Assembly: GCA_964398055.1 (NCBI GenBank)
Contig: CAYNLK010000006.1
Location: 62,001-126,000 of the forward strand
Source of the DNA: CAYNLK01 sp964398055
Lineage (GTDB): Bacteria; Chloroflexota; Anaerolineae; 4572-78; J111
Direction of reading: 5' to 3'
Length of the DNA stretch: 64,000 bases
Shown: positions 35,345 to 45,779 of the stretch, piece by piece
Numbering within the stretch: the first letter of the stretch is position 1
How the letters are laid out: each line of letters begins with the position of its first letter
Notes under the pieces: generated by a model
The model's database searches: none
What the model saw: the letters and a program-made list of their open reading frames with translations, nothing else
What the model was told of the DNA's origin: nothing
Translations under genes and position numbers: made by a program

Positions 35345-35390
35345 AAACCAACCAACCAACTAACCAACTAACCAACCAACCATCTACCAA
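35345..35390. repeat. AACC tetramer tract before the helicase-like gene
   Basis: Repeated AACC and AACT units run almost to the start codon at 35394. Nearly the same tract recurs inside the gene at about 36356-36380. The tract replaces a normal ribosome-binding site. Confidence 0.6.
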
Positions 35391-35393
35391 AAA

Positions 35394-37586
35394 ATGTCCG
35401 TTACCTTCGTCACCGGCCCGGCCGGAACCGGCAAAACAACCTACGCGGTGGCGCGGCTGCGTGATTGGCTAACCGGTCACATTCCGCCCAGCCGTATCCT
35501 GGTGTTGCTGCCCCAGTTGACCCTGGCCCAACCTTACCAGCAGCTACTCCGCGATCCCAGCTTGCCCGCGGCCGGTGAAGTTGATATCCTCACTCTCAAC
35601 GGCCTGGCTCTCAAAATTATCGATCTTTTCTGGCCGTTGGGCGCGGTCTCGTCCGGTTTTGGCCGGCCCCACGCCCGGCCGATTTTTCTGAACATCGAGC
35701 AGGCCCAATATTACCTGCGCCAGGCCATCGAGCCGCTACTCCAACAGGGCTACTTTGACCCCAACGTAGTGCCGGTTACCATCTCCCTGCCCCGGCTGAT
35801 GAGCCAAATTTTGGACAACCTCAATAAAGCCGCCCTGATCGGCCTGCCGCATACTCAGGTTGGCGAGCGTCTGGCTGCCTCGATTGCGGTCGACCCCAGC
35901 AGCCGGGTGGCCCTGGAACACACCCAGGTCTGCGTCAATCAATTTCGGCAGTTTTGCCTGGAGCGTAACTTGCTCGATTTCTCGCTGCGGGTCGAGACTT
36001 TCTACCAGCATTTGTGGCAGGTTGAAGGCGTGCGGCGCTATTTGACCGAGCATTATCGCTACCTCATCGTCGACAACATCGAAGAGGACACCCCCTTTGC
36101 CCATACCGTTCTGCGTGACTGGCTGCCCCATACTCAAGAAGCACTGTTAGTGAACGATGAAGAGGCCGGCTACCGTATTTTTCTGGGGGCTAACTGGCAA
36201 ACCGCTGCCGAGTTGCAGGCATTGGCCGATGAGACCATCCACCTGAGCGAGTCCCACGTCACCTCACCCGACATGCTCGCCCTGGGCGAACACCTCGGCC
36301 AGATCATCCTCGGTCGCACCAACCAGCCCCCCAGCCAATCAACTACCCCCCCAGCCAACCAACCAACTAACCAACCAACCATTCACCATTCACCATTCCC
36401 CGACCCTCGTCGAGTTATCACCTTCGAACAGACCCGTTTTTACCCGCAGATGATCGACTGGGTGGTCAATCAAATTGCCACGCTTTTGGAGCAGGGTGTG
36501 TCGCCCAACCAGATTGTGGTGCTGGCCCCCTTTGTCAGCGATGCGTTGCGTTTTGCCTTCGTCAATCGCATGGCCCGGCGTGGTCTGCCGGCCCGCTCCC
36601 ATCGCCCGTCCCGGCCGCTTAATGAGGAGCCTGCCGCCAAAACTATGCTGACTCTGGCCCGTTTGGCCTTTCCGAACTGGCGACTGTTGCCGGAGCCGTT
36701 CGATGTGGCCCAGGCTCTGCACCAGGCCATCGCCGACCTGGACTTGATCCGGGCCAACTTGTTGACCCAGGTGGTTTATCGCCAATTGCAGCCTGACCGG
36801 AACCAGCCCATTCTGACTGCCTTCGAAGATATCGAAGGCGATGTGCGCGACCGCATCTCCTACCAGGCCGGCGTTAAGTTTGACCATCTGCGGCGCTGGC
36901 TGCTCAATTTCCAGTCCGACTCGGCCGCGCCGCCGGTGCTCGATCATTTTTTCAGCCGGCTGTTTGGCGAGCTGCTGTCGCAGCCCGGTTTTGGTTTTCA
37001 CAGCCAGCCGGAGGCCGGCGAAGTGTCGGCCCGGCTGATCGAGTCGGCCCGCCAATTCCGCCGGGTGGCCGAACGGGTGCCCGCCCGGGTCACGGCAGCT
37101 CACCCTGGCGCTCAAGTCGAGGTTCAATTTGCGGATATCGACACGCTGAATCGGGCTTACCTGGAGAATATCGAGCAGGGCCTCATGGCCGCCCAATATG
37201 TGCGCAGTTGGACGCCCAGCCCGGCCGAGGCTGTTTTGATTACTCCGGCCACCACTTTTTTAATGGCGAACCGGCCGGTCGATTACCAATTTTGGTTGGA
37301 TGCCGGCAGCAGTGGCTGGTGGGAGCGCATTGCCCAGCCGCTAACTCACCCCTACGTCCTGTCTGCCAGTTGGGCCGCGGGCCGGCCCTGGACCGACGAG
37401 GACGAAGTGACCGCCCAGCGCGACCGGCTCTACCGGCTGGTTCTGGGTTTGACTCGTCGCTGCCGCAAACAGGTCATTATCGTCAATGCCGAAATTGGCG
37501 AGCAAGGCTATGAGCAGCGCGGCCAGTTGCTGATTGCCTTGCAACAACTGTTGCGTCACCTGCAAAAATCCTCCCAATCCGCCTAA
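35394..37586 (+). CDS. UvrD/AddB-like helicase-family protein
   Basis: This 730-residue protein looks like a superfamily I helicase with a worn motif II. Walker A is GPAGTGKT (residues 8-15). The Walker B position reads LIVDNIEED (about 224-232) in place of the DExx-Q pattern. The C-terminus has a motif VI-like LVLGLTRRCRKQVIIV. There is no nuclease domain. By plan it is like AddB/RecC-type partner subunits, but this is tentative. A low-complexity T/N/Q/P insertion (about residues 308-336) is encoded by AACC and ACCATTC repeats. Another helicase, a Fe-S nuclease and recJ lie 5-10 kb downstream on the same strand. Confidence 0.7.
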   Translation: MSVTFVTGPAGTGKTTYAVARLRDWLTGHIPPSRILVLLPQLTLAQPYQQLLRDPSLPAAGEVDILTLNGLALKIIDLFWPLGAVSSGFGRPHARPIFLNIEQAQYYLRQAIEPLLQQGYFDPNVVPVTISLPRLMSQILDNLNKAALIGLPHTQVGERLAASIAVDPSSRVALEHTQVCVNQFRQFCLERNLLDFSLRVETFYQHLWQVEGVRRYLTEHYRYLIVDNIEEDTPFAHTVLRDWLPHTQEALLVNDEEAGYRIFLGANWQTAAELQALADETIHLSESHVTSPDMLALGEHLGQIILGRTNQPPSQSTTPPANQPTNQPTIHHSPFPDPRRVITFEQTRFYPQMIDWVVNQIATLLEQGVSPNQIVVLAPFVSDALRFAFVNRMARRGLPARSHRPSRPLNEEPAAKTMLTLARLAFPNWRLLPEPFDVAQALHQAIADLDLIRANLLTQVVYRQLQPDRNQPILTAFEDIEGDVRDRISYQAGVKFDHLRRWLLNFQSDSAAPPVLDHFFSRLFGELLSQPGFGFHSQPEAGEVSARLIESARQFRRVAERVPARVTAAHPGAQVEVQFADIDTLNRAYLENIEQGLMAAQYVRSWTPSPAEAVLITPATTFLMANRPVDYQFWLDAGSSGWWERIAQPLTHPYVLSASWAAGRPWTDEDEVTAQRDRLYRLVLGLTRRCRKQVIIVNAEIGEQGYEQRGQLLIALQQLLRHLQKSSQSA
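36317..36400. repeat. AACC and ACCATTC repeats inside the helicase-like gene
   Basis: AACC-type units followed by three ACCATTC heptamers translate to a loop such as PPANQPTNQPTIHHSPF. The insertion keeps the reading frame. It resembles the tract just before this gene's start. Confidence 0.6.
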
Positions 37587-37637
37587 CTTTTCCAGCAAAT
37601 AGGAAAATAGGCCCAATTTCAAACCCGATTCAAACTT

Positions 37638-37666
37638 TTGCCAGATAAAATTAATATTGTTAAAAT
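37638..37666 (+). promoter_or_regulatory. Promoter of the RRE-M50/peptide operon
   Basis: TTGCCA (37638-37643) and TAAAAT (37661-37666) are 17 bases apart. The surroundings are A/T-rich and contain TTAACA/TGTTAA half-sites (37664-37679) that could bind a regulator. The previous gene ended at 37586. Confidence 0.6.
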
Positions 37667-37717
37667 TAACAGTGTTAAGTTAGTTTAGCCGGTTATTGTA
37701 ACCAAAAGGTCCACTTG

Positions 37718-37762
37718 ATGAGTTGGGCCTGGAATTTCTTCAGTCATAACCGTCGGAATTAA
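37718..37762 (+). CDS. Possible 14-residue leader peptide ORF
   Basis: ATG at 37718 opens a frame for MSWAWNFFSHNRRN ending in TAA, 7 bases before the start of the M50-like gene. AAAAGGT lies about 8 bases upstream. It could be a chance frame, a translation-coupling leader or a second small peptide of the operon. There is no homology to lean on. Confidence 0.25.
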   Translation: MSWAWNFFSHNRRN

Positions 37763-37769
37763 GCGTGGT

Positions 37770-38975
37770 ATGACCGTGACTGCTATCTCGCTAGACAGCC
37801 AGATTCGTTTGCGTCCCTTATCCAGGCAACTGGAGAATGGCGTGGCGATTGTTGGTCGTGGGGATCAGTTCCTGGAACTCCCGCCGGAAGGACTGCACTT
37901 TCTAGCCTGGCTGGACGAAGGGCTGAGCCTGGCCGAAGCCAGGCAGCGCTTTGAGGCCCACTACAATCCTTTCCCCGATACCGAACTTTTTGAGGTTCTC
38001 GAGGCGTTTCTGGCCTGTGATTTTGTCGCCGCGGTCGATAACCAGGCGATTTCGCCCCGTTTAGCCTTGCCTCCGGCTCAGGCCGGGTGGCTGCCTCAAA
38101 GCTGGGCCAGATACATTTTTTCCAAACCCGTTTTGCTAGGCTGGTTGCTTTTGGTCGTTCCGGCCACGCTGCTTTGGGTTCAGACTCCGGCCCTCTGGCC
38201 CCGGCGAGCCGACTATTTTTGGCTTGAGTACAACTTTTTGATCATTTTGGTTGGTTTGTTGCTGTGGCTGGTCGATATGTTCTGCCATGAGCTGGCTCAT
38301 CTGGTAGCCTGTCGAGCCAAAGGGATTGACGCCTCCATCACCTGGACGCAGCGGCTGGGCTTCATCCCGATGAGCCAGACGGTGATGCACAATATTTGGG
38401 CGGTATCCCGCCCGGCCCGCTTTTTGCCCATCGCCGCGGGTCTGCTTGTCGATGCGCTGCGGATCAGCCTGCTGGTCTACCTGCTCTATTTTCACCTGGT
38501 TGGCCTGCTGCTCTGGCCGCCGCTGCTGATCAAGTTCTTGAAATTCTACCTGTTGATTTCTACACTGGCTCTAGTGGCCCAATTTTGGCTTTTCTCCCGG
38601 ATGGACGGCTACTTTCTGCTCTCGGCCTTGTTGGGCCAGCGAAATCTACAGGCCGATACGTGGGCCTGGCTGAAGTCACGGCTGTTCCGGCCGGGCCGGT
38701 TTGAGCCGCCGGCTGCCGGCATGAAATTTATCTACGCGTATGCTTTGATTATGCTGGTGGGGGGCGGTCTTTTACTGGGGCAATTCTTGCTGGTGCAACT
38801 GCCCATCAAGTTGCGTTTGCTGTGGGAGTCGCTGCTCAAAATTAGCCTGGGGGTAACGCCGGCCCCGCTTGCTTTTGCCGATGGGGTGGCCGTACTGGCC
38901 AGCCAGGCCATTGACCTGGGCTTACTGGCCTATGCCTACTGGCGGGATACCCGGCCTAATTGGCGCTCAACCTGA
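37770..38975 (+). CDS. M50-type membrane peptidase with N-terminal PqqD-like domain
   Basis: This 401-residue protein belongs to the putative peptide zinc metalloprotease group related to YydH. Residues about 10-95 (RLRPLSRQLENGVAIVG, ELPPEGLHFLAWLDEG, LFEVLEAFLACDFV) follow the PqqD plan, the fold used as a recognition element for RiPP precursor peptides. Several membrane helices follow. The zinc-site motif HELAH lies in the segment DMFCHELAHLVACRAKG (about residues 170-186). It would process or export a peptide in the membrane. A 19-codon peptide gene lies 66 bases downstream before a terminator. No radical SAM enzyme or ABC exporter is adjacent. Confidence 0.75.
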   Translation: MTVTAISLDSQIRLRPLSRQLENGVAIVGRGDQFLELPPEGLHFLAWLDEGLSLAEARQRFEAHYNPFPDTELFEVLEAFLACDFVAAVDNQAISPRLALPPAQAGWLPQSWARYIFSKPVLLGWLLLVVPATLLWVQTPALWPRRADYFWLEYNFLIILVGLLLWLVDMFCHELAHLVACRAKGIDASITWTQRLGFIPMSQTVMHNIWAVSRPARFLPIAAGLLVDALRISLLVYLLYFHLVGLLLWPPLLIKFLKFYLLISTLALVAQFWLFSRMDGYFLLSALLGQRNLQADTWAWLKSRLFRPGRFEPPAAGMKFIYAYALIMLVGGGLLLGQFLLVQLPIKLRLLWESLLKISLGVTPAPLAFADGVAVLASQAIDLGLLAYAYWRDTRPNWRST

Positions 38976-38980
38976 TGTTC

Positions 38981-39010
38981 CAAGGCCGGTCAGTGAGGTG
39001 ACGGGCCTTG
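38981..39010 (+). promoter_or_regulatory. Hairpin between the M50-like gene and the peptide gene
   Basis: CAAGGCC (38981-38987) pairs with GGCCTTG (39004-39010), and inside it GTCA pairs with TGAC around the loop GTGAGG (38993-38998). There is no T run, so it is not a plain terminator. A related hairpin with the same loop sits before the second peptide-like copy at 39284-39303. It may set the ratio of peptide to protease messages. Confidence 0.5.
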
Positions 39011-39041
39011 TTACAAATCTATCAAGAAAGGAGTCTGACCG

Positions 39042-39101
39042 ATGAAAGTCCGCAAAGTCGAAAAGGTCAAGCCGACAGGCACGCATCGCGGCGGTATGTG
39101 A
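39042..39101 (+). CDS. 19-residue basic peptide, candidate precursor for the M50-like protein
   Basis: The frame reads MKVRKVEKVKPTGTHRGGM and stops with TGA. AAAGGAG lies 8 bases before the ATG, one of the better ribosome sites in the window. The peptide is strongly basic at its N-terminal half and ends in a short glycine-containing tail. It shares a transcript with the PqqD-like/M50 protein and is followed by a perfect terminator. A decayed copy of its first half (KVRKVEKAKP) recurs exactly 300 bases further on. It was missed by length cut-offs. A RiPP precursor or signalling peptide is an inference from context. Confidence 0.6.
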   Translation: MKVRKVEKVKPTGTHRGGM

Positions 39102-39162
39102 GCCTACTCGTCGTCCAGGAAGATCATTAATTCAAGTCTAATCTAATTTAATCTTTACATCA

Positions 39163-39195
39163 GGCGCAGTTAACCAGTAACTGCGCCATTTTTTT
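39163..39195 (+). terminator. Strong intrinsic terminator of the peptide operon
   Basis: GGCGCAGTTA (39163-39172) pairs perfectly with TAACTGCGCC (39178-39187) around a 5-base loop, followed by ATTTTTTT. Confidence 0.9.
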
Positions 39196-39271
39196 GAATT
39201 GAGGCCGACCCCAACTTCTTCAACAGGCCTCCTGCGAGCCGGTGGTTCTGGCCAGGCTTTTAGCTGAAGGT

Positions 39272-39373
39272 AGCGCAGTTGGATTGGTCGGTGAGGCGAC
39301 CAACTGAGCGCTGCCTGCTAATGTCTGTAAGCCAGGCTGACCTCAAAGTCCGCAAAGTCGAAAAGGCCAAGCC
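39272..39373 (+). pseudogene. Decayed second copy of the hairpin-peptide segment
   Basis: A 7-bp hairpin TTGGTCG/CGACCAA with the same GTGAGG loop (39284-39303) is followed, as in the first copy, about 50 bases later by a near-identical stretch coding KVRKVEKAKP (39345-39373). The ATG of the first copy is replaced (GATG versus TC), and the tail differs. An in-frame ATG at 39321 exists but lacks a ribosome site, and its frame runs into the antisense of the next gene. The 309 bases between 39102 and 39410 hold only this copy and the terminator. Confidence 0.5.
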
Positions 39374-39410
39374 ACCGGCTCGGAGGAACTCTGTTGACTA
39401 TCTACAGATC

Positions 39411-42344
39411 TCAATTTTGAACCGAGGCCGTTACAACAGCCTGATATGCCTCAATAATGGTTCGATTCAGCGTGACCCGTTCCAGGAACGATTGGCGCAG
39501 GTATGGGTCGATGATCTTATCAGCTCGGGCCATCACCAGCCGGTGGGCCGATTCCAACGCTCGTTCGGCTCGTTTAAACTGGCCGGCTGCGGTTAGAACT
39601 TGATAAATAAAATAGTAATCCTGTTGGGGAAACTCCGGCCCTTCGCCGGCACATTCCGTTAATACCTGTTCGGCCTGGGTGGCCCGTTCAACCGCTTCGG
39701 CCAGATCTCCCAACGCCAGATAACTACGGGCCAGGATGGTCAGGTTATCGGGCGTGGCGTAGTGCATTTTGAGTTCTCGCCGTAAGATGAGGGAGGCTTT
39801 GGCCTGGGTAATGGCTTGTTCCGGTTGGCCAATTTGCAGGCTGACTGAACTCAAGTAGTTTAGAAAGCTCGAGGCCAGATATTGGTCGTGCTGGCCACGG
39901 GCCAGAATCAGCCCGGTCGTAAACAAATTCTCGGCAGTTTCTAATTTGCCTTTATCGCGGGCTACCAGCCCCAAATTGGCCAGCAGATAAGCCTGCCCGG
40001 CCTGATCCCCAATCTCTTGCGCCAGCGCCAGGCCTTGCTGCAAACAGGCTTCGGCTTTGGACCAATCCCCAAGTTCTTGGTAGAGAATGCCCAGGTCATT
40101 GAGTACATTGATCTCGTCCCAACGGTTGCCGGTCGTCCGCAAAATTCGCAAGGCTTCACTCAACTGCTGTTGAGCCTGGCCATAATCGCCGGCATCGTGG
40201 GTGATCTGGGCCAGATTGTATAAACTAATCCCCTCGCCAGCTCGATCACCAATGGCCCGCCGGATATCCAGAGCCTGCTGATGATAGACCGCCGCCTCGT
40301 CCAACTGCCGCTGATAAAAGGTAGTCACCCCCAGGGCATTACAGGCCTGGGCCTCACCGGACCGGTTCCCGTACCGGCGACTCAAGCGCAGCGCCTCTCC
40401 ATGCCAACGGCGAGATTGCTCGAATTCACCCTGTTGGCCATAAACCGCGCCCAAGCCATTGTATATCTGAATTAACCAGCGCGTTTCCGGCTCAGTCGGA
40501 TTGGGCACATCCTGTAATTTGACCAGCGCCTGTTGATACCAGGCCTGGGCCTGCTGGTAGTTGCCTTGCCGCCGCGCAATCAGCCCCAGGTAGGCCAGAC
40601 AGCGGCTCTCGCCAATCAGATCTTCCTTGTCTCGGCTGTCGGCCAGGGCCAGTTCAACGGCTTCCTGGGCCTTGGGGTAGTCGGCGATGGCTTCGTAATA
40701 TTGGCCCCACAGAAAGGCCAGCTCAACGGTGGGCGTCTCCAGGTTGGTGGCCAGCGCCTCCAGATTGGCTCTCTCCTCCTCGCGGCGGCCCAGGACGTGT
40801 AAGGTGCGGACCTGGCTGCTGCGCCAGGGCCAGCGTTCTTCGATGGCCAGGGCCTGGCTGTAGCAAGCGAGCACCGTTTCATTGGCAAAGAGCCGCTGCG
40901 CTCGCCCGGCGGCCTGTTCGAGATAAAAGAGGTGCTTATCCTGCGCCTCACTCCGGCCAAAATGGTAAGCCAGCCGTTCCACTGCCTCCGGCTGCCGGCG
41001 TTCCAGGGCCTCGGCCACAGCCCGGTGACTGGCCTGCTTTTGCCGGTTGGGCAGGCCGGCATAGATGATCTCCTGGCCCAGACTGGGGATGAAGCGGTAT
41101 ATCGACCACCTGGTCGGCTGCTCCGGCTGGATGAGTTCAACTTTTTGCAGCTGCTCCAACTGGTTCAACAGCGTCTCGTCGTCGAGCTGGGCCGGATGGA
41201 CTGCGGCCAGCAGTTCGACTTCAAAACGCGGCCCGATCACGCTGGCGGCCGCCAGGGTCTCACGCAGGGGCGCCGGCAAGCGTTCCAACCGGCGGGCGAG
41301 CGCCTCCTGGAGAGAGTCCGGCAATTCGATCCCGGCTTCCGCCAACCGCGGCAACTCGACCAGTCGCCATTGCCCGGCGGCATCTTTGGTCAAACAGTTG
41401 GCCCGCTCCAGCGCCTCGACCCGTGACTCGGCCAGTTGCCAGGCGCCGTTAGCCTGCTGTTGCAACTGCCCGGCGTCGCGCCAGGCCATTATGAGCTCTT
41501 TCACCATCAGGGGATTGCCCTGGCTCTGCATCTGAACCAGCTCAACCAGCAGCGGGGCAACCTGCCCCCCCAACTGCTGGTTGGCCAACTCGGCTACGGC
41601 CGGGGCGGCCAGCCGGTTCAGCTTTAACCGGTGGATTTGGGACGACTCCGGGGGTCTGCCCGACCAGCCCTCCATAGCCGGGAGCGGCCGGCCCAGCGCC
41701 ACAATCAGCAGCCGCAGCTCGGCCTGCAGCCGGCTCAGCGACAGCAGCAGGGCTTGAGAAGCCTCATCCAGCCATTGGCAATCATCCAGCAGCAGGAGCA
41801 ACGGCTGTTGTTGGGCTAAAGTTTGCAGCAGATCGGCCACCAGGCCAAAGAGGGCGTCTTGCCGCAGATGCGGCTCAAACGCGGCCGTGGTAGCGTTATC
41901 GGGGATGGGCCAGCCCAGCAGGTCGCCCAGCAGCGGTAGCCGGATCAACCAGGTGGGATTGAGCGCGGTGATGGTCGTTTCCAACTTGGTGATGCGGGTA
42001 GCCAGCCATTCCTCATGGTTCAGACCGGTCGGCCGTTCCTCGGCCAAATCCAGCAAATCGGCCGCGATTTGCTGCCAGGGAGAGTAACTCACCATTTGTT
42101 GGGTGCTATCGCCGCAGCCCCAGCAGACGCGGCCGCCCTGCCGGCGCGCCCGTTCGGCCAGGGCCGCGGCCAATTGGCTTTTGCCGCTGCCAGTGGCCCC
42201 CTCCAGCCAGACAAATTGGGGTTGGCCGGCCAGGCTATTAGCCAGAATTTGCTCCAATTCGACCAATTCCTCAACGCGACCGACCCGGGAGTCGGGAACA
42301 TTGAGATATTTATTTGGGGTTGCCGAAGGTCCGGACTCTGCCAT
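39411..42344 (-). CDS. AAA-type ATPase with tetratricopeptide repeats
   Basis: This 977-residue protein starts with a STAND-like ATPase. It has VGRVEELVELEQ, Walker A LEGATGSGKSQLAAAL (about residues 48-63) and Walker B LLLLLDDCQWLDEA, as in LuxR/MalT and adenylate-cyclase-type regulators. A winged-helix-like middle follows, then about ten TPR units from roughly residue 530 to the end. There is no DNA-binding or cyclase domain. Such proteins sense ligands or proteins and assemble on nucleotide binding. Its 3' end lies just past the decayed peptide copy. The weak ribosome site suggests low expression. Confidence 0.8.
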   Translation of the reverse strand: MAESGPSATPNKYLNVPDSRVGRVEELVELEQILANSLAGQPQFVWLEGATGSGKSQLAAALAERARRQGGRVCWGCGDSTQQMVSYSPWQQIAADLLDLAEERPTGLNHEEWLATRITKLETTITALNPTWLIRLPLLGDLLGWPIPDNATTAAFEPHLRQDALFGLVADLLQTLAQQQPLLLLLDDCQWLDEASQALLLSLSRLQAELRLLIVALGRPLPAMEGWSGRPPESSQIHRLKLNRLAAPAVAELANQQLGGQVAPLLVELVQMQSQGNPLMVKELIMAWRDAGQLQQQANGAWQLAESRVEALERANCLTKDAAGQWRLVELPRLAEAGIELPDSLQEALARRLERLPAPLRETLAAASVIGPRFEVELLAAVHPAQLDDETLLNQLEQLQKVELIQPEQPTRWSIYRFIPSLGQEIIYAGLPNRQKQASHRAVAEALERRQPEAVERLAYHFGRSEAQDKHLFYLEQAAGRAQRLFANETVLACYSQALAIEERWPWRSSQVRTLHVLGRREEERANLEALATNLETPTVELAFLWGQYYEAIADYPKAQEAVELALADSRDKEDLIGESRCLAYLGLIARRQGNYQQAQAWYQQALVKLQDVPNPTEPETRWLIQIYNGLGAVYGQQGEFEQSRRWHGEALRLSRRYGNRSGEAQACNALGVTTFYQRQLDEAAVYHQQALDIRRAIGDRAGEGISLYNLAQITHDAGDYGQAQQQLSEALRILRTTGNRWDEINVLNDLGILYQELGDWSKAEACLQQGLALAQEIGDQAGQAYLLANLGLVARDKGKLETAENLFTTGLILARGQHDQYLASSFLNYLSSVSLQIGQPEQAITQAKASLILRRELKMHYATPDNLTILARSYLALGDLAEAVERATQAEQVLTECAGEGPEFPQQDYYFIYQVLTAAGQFKRAERALESAHRLVMARADKIIDPYLRQSFLERVTLNRTIIEAYQAVVTASVQN

Positions 42345-42366
42345 CAGGGCAATTGTGATTCCTTAA

Positions 42367-42392
42367 GCCCATCGTCTTTAAGACGTTTGGGC
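42367..42392. promoter_or_regulatory. Palindrome in the divergent region before the TPR ATPase
   Basis: CGTCTT and AAGACG form a perfect dyad around one base (42373-42385), framed by GCCC and GGGC. It sits 23 bases upstream of the ATPase start, where an operator could act. A TATACT box lies at 42421. Confidence 0.35.
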
Positions 42393-42509
42393 GCTTCAAC
42401 TCTTGTAATTAGACCATTTCTATACTATCATAACCGTGGCATTATTGGCAATGAGTCAGGATGTACCTTTTGGGCTACCTGGTCAATTTTTGACATAAAA
42501 TGAGGCGGT

Positions 42510-44789
<2,280 letters not shown>

Positions 44790-44795
<6 letters not shown>

Positions 44796-44902
44796 TGAAT
44801 TGTGAATGATGAATGATGAATAGTGAATGGTTAACATACCGTTGAGAAACACTTTGTAGCATTCATTTACAATTTACAATTCGCTATTCACAATTCACAA
44901 TT
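44790..44902. repeat. Heptamer arrays, direct then inverted, between helicase and nuclease genes
   Basis: Six heptamers of the type GAATGAT (44790-44831) start in the last codon of the helicase gene and supply its stop. After 29 bases, six complementary-type heptamers (ATTCATT, TACAATT, CACAATT; 44861-44902) follow. The two arrays can pair to form a long hairpin between the two genes. Confidence 0.65.
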
Positions 44903-44918
44903 TTTCATAGGAGTCACC

Positions 44919-45758
44919 ATGTCTTTACCGCCTGAATTTCAATTCAGCCAGGCCAGCTTGCAAGATTATGAAACCTGTCCCCGGCGCTTTGAACTGCGTT
45001 ATTTGCGCCAGTTAAGCTGGCCGGCTGTCGAGTCTGAGCCAATTCAAGAGGCCGAACGGCTGGCCCAACTGGGCGTCGATTTTCACCGGCTGGTGCACCA
45101 ACACCTGGTTGGACTTGACGAGGCTATGTTGGCCAACTCGCTGCCGGCCGACCAGCCGGAATTGAAGCTGTGGTGGCAAAGTTATCTGGATCACCGGCCG
45201 GCCACCCTGACCGGGGCTGAAACGTGGCCCGAGTTGACCCTCTCCACGCCCCTGCGCGGTTATCGCCTGCTGGCCCGTTTTGATTTGTTGGCAGTTGCCC
45301 CGGATGGCGCCTTTGTGATCGTCGATTGGAAGACGGCCCGGCGCAAACCGGCTCGCGAGGCGCTGGCCCGGCGTTTACAGAGCCGGGTCTACCCCTACGT
45401 GTTGGCTCGGGCTGGAGCGGCCTACAACCACGGCCAGCCCATCGACCTGGCCAGGATCAAACTGGTCTACTGGTATCCGACCGCGCCCCAGCAGCCGGAA
45501 CAATTCGACTACAGCCCGCAGATAATGCAACGAGACGAACAATATCTGAGCGAATTGGTCGAACGGATTAAAAACGCCGCCCACCAGGCTGATTTCCCCC
45601 TGACCGCCGAGGTCGAACCGTGCCGGTATTGCGTATACCGCTCCTTTTGTGATCGGGGCGACCAGGCCGGGCCGCTGCTGGAATTGCCCGAAGAGCCGCT
45701 GGCGACCCTGGATGTGACCGCCCTGGACTGGGACCAGATTGCCGAGATTCAGTTCTAA
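44919..45758 (+). CDS. PD-(D/E)XK nuclease with Fe-S cluster (RecB/AddB/Cas4-like)
   Basis: This 279-residue nuclease has the RecB-type motif: DWK at residues 136-138, preceded by an ARFDLLAV strand carrying the first acidic residue. Four cysteines, C20, C235, C238 and C244, are spaced as in AddB and Cas4, where they hold a 4Fe-4S cluster. GGAG lies just before the ATG. Lying next to a UvrD-like helicase and recJ, it is more likely a recombination nuclease than a Cas4; no CRISPR is present. Confidence 0.88.
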   Translation: MSLPPEFQFSQASLQDYETCPRRFELRYLRQLSWPAVESEPIQEAERLAQLGVDFHRLVHQHLVGLDEAMLANSLPADQPELKLWWQSYLDHRPATLTGAETWPELTLSTPLRGYRLLARFDLLAVAPDGAFVIVDWKTARRKPAREALARRLQSRVYPYVLARAGAAYNHGQPIDLARIKLVYWYPTAPQQPEQFDYSPQIMQRDEQYLSELVERIKNAAHQADFPLTAEVEPCRYCVYRSFCDRGDQAGPLLELPEEPLATLDVTALDWDQIAEIQF

Positions 45759-45779
45759 TTCGCCTGGAATAGTCTGAAG

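Noticed and set aside
39456..39475. Short GGTTCGA-like stretch resembling a tRNA T arm
   Set aside because: It lies inside the TPR ATPase gene, and no acceptor or anticodon stem fits. No tRNA was found in the window.
39321..39596. A longer peptide starting at ATG 39321 containing KVRKVEKAKP
   Set aside because: There is no ribosome site, and most of the frame is antisense to the end of the TPR ATPase gene, so the second copy is treated as decayed.
44919..45758. Cas4 protein
   Set aside because: The Fe-S nuclease plan fits Cas4, but there is no CRISPR or other cas gene. The helicase and recJ neighbours point to recombination.
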